NCBI GenBank assembly: GCA_017893485.1
Contig: JACEHZ010000203.1
Span: 310,001 to 374,000, forward strand
From: Hemerocallis citrina
Taxonomy: Eukaryota; Streptophyta; Magnoliopsida; Asparagales; Asphodelaceae
DNA: 64,000 nucleotides
Direction of reading: 5' to 3'
Made by a program: the position numbers and the translations under genes. The notes under the pieces are model-generated. The model saw only the letters and a program-made list of their open reading frames with translations. It was not told the origin of the DNA and ran no database searches. How positions within the stretch are numbered: position 1 is the first letter of the stretch; every line of letters begins with the position of its first letter. Shown here piece by piece: positions 63,210 through 64,000 of this stretch.

Positions 63210-64000
63210 GGGGGGGAAGGGGGGATCGAAGACGACAATCGGGGGATTGGATTTTTGCCCTGTTAAGTGAGGAGAATTTACAGGTGTGCTGTAACCCCTG
63301 TTTCCCCAAATACGTATTTTCTGTATATTTTCCTGTATTTAAAATTTGTTATCAATTAATATTTATTTATTTTATTTTATTTTCCGTTTTCAAATTCACT
63401 GTTAAAATGTATTATTGATCTTTTGCTAAAATCTACTTTTAACAAATTATTTTATTTGTAACTAGTTCCCATGATTCTTATATTATATTACAATTATTAT
63501 TATTATCATTATTGCCTTGATTATTAAGGAAAATATGATTATTATTATTACTGTAAATTTTCATGAACATTTTTATTATGATTATTATTATTATTGCTAC
63601 TTGATTAATTATTAAAAACCTAGTTCTATGTATCAATCACATTTGTACTCATTTCAAATAACTTCTACATTTTAATACAAATTACATCTTGTTTATAAAC
63701 CCTATTTTCCCCACTGGATTTTACCCATTACCCATTTGCCCCTATTGGATTTTAATTATATAAATTGGTTTGTAAACCATACCCTCTTCTCTGTTAAATC
63801 AAACCACAGCAAATAAAAAACGAAACAAACCAATCAAACAAAACAAACGAATCAAAAACCCAAACTCATCTCCCTCTTCCTCCCGCTCATCATACTGTCG
63901 AACCCATCGACCCACCACCATCACCTTCGCCTCGTCAACCCCACCACAGCCGCCGCCGTCGCCCGCAAGCCATCGAACCCAATTTCACCATCATCGACGC
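63210..64000. other. Unannotated right flank
   Basis: AT-rich with ATT/TTA simple sequence (63480-63600). From about 63850 it becomes C-rich (CCACCACC, GCCGCCGCCGTCG), which could be the 5' leader or first exon of a gene beyond the window or an LTR leader. No start codon or frame could be supported. Confidence 0.25.

Overview
The window is nuclear DNA of a flowering plant, probably a eudicot; the species cannot be named from the sequence. It holds spliced protein-coding genes, L1- and RTE-type LINEs, Ty3/gypsy elements of at least three lineages (Tat, a chromodomain chromovirus, and a long-LTR Tekay/Del-like group), Ty1/copia debris and foldback MITEs. No bacterial operon, CRISPR array, rRNA or tRNA gene was seen.

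The main host gene is a complete orthologue of DEX1 (DEFECTIVE IN EXINE FORMATION 1) on the minus strand, from the ATG at 62209 to the stop at 16469. Thirteen coding exons (2,649 nt, 882 residues) are spread over 45.7 kb because transposons have filled its introns. All splice phases close and every exon is open, so the gene looks functional. Intron 7 alone is 29.8 kb. Intron 9 has a GC donor. A second host gene (8361-8912, minus) encodes a small secreted eight-cysteine LTP/2S-albumin-like protein with a histidine-rich insert.

Left part (1-16.3 kb): the 5' end of a minus-strand gypsy element with a 2.85-kb LTR (1-3351); an LTR-like stretch (3352-5333); a broken LINE (5334-7094); the LTP-like gene; and a nearly complete L1-type LINE (about 10178-16288) with ORF1 and an intact ORF2 overlapping as ATGA. 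This LINE ends 180 bp beyond the DEX1 stop codon, tail to tail with it.

DEX1 body (16.5-62.2 kb): intron 12 holds a young 5'-truncated LINE with a perfect 10-bp target duplication. Intron 7 holds an internally deleted chromovirus (28338-36010) whose 5' LTR is split by a solo LTR (28974-32238, target duplication CTAAT), then a minus-strand LINE (36493-37982 plus 51154-about 53560) split by a 13.2-kb Tat element (37983-51153, target duplication CTTTC), then copia remnants. Smaller introns carry MITEs, RTE LINE 3' ends and tandem duplications.

The most unusual unit is the Tat element. Between pol and its 3' LTR it carries about 6 kb with two tandem arrays (113-bp and 58-bp units) and an antisense gene with its own TATA box, spliceosomal-type introns oriented antisense, a Transposase_28-like domain, an NLS-like basic motif and coiled coils. 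A foldback element rich in GGTCGCTA/TAGCGACC motifs lies just upstream of the DEX1 5' leader.
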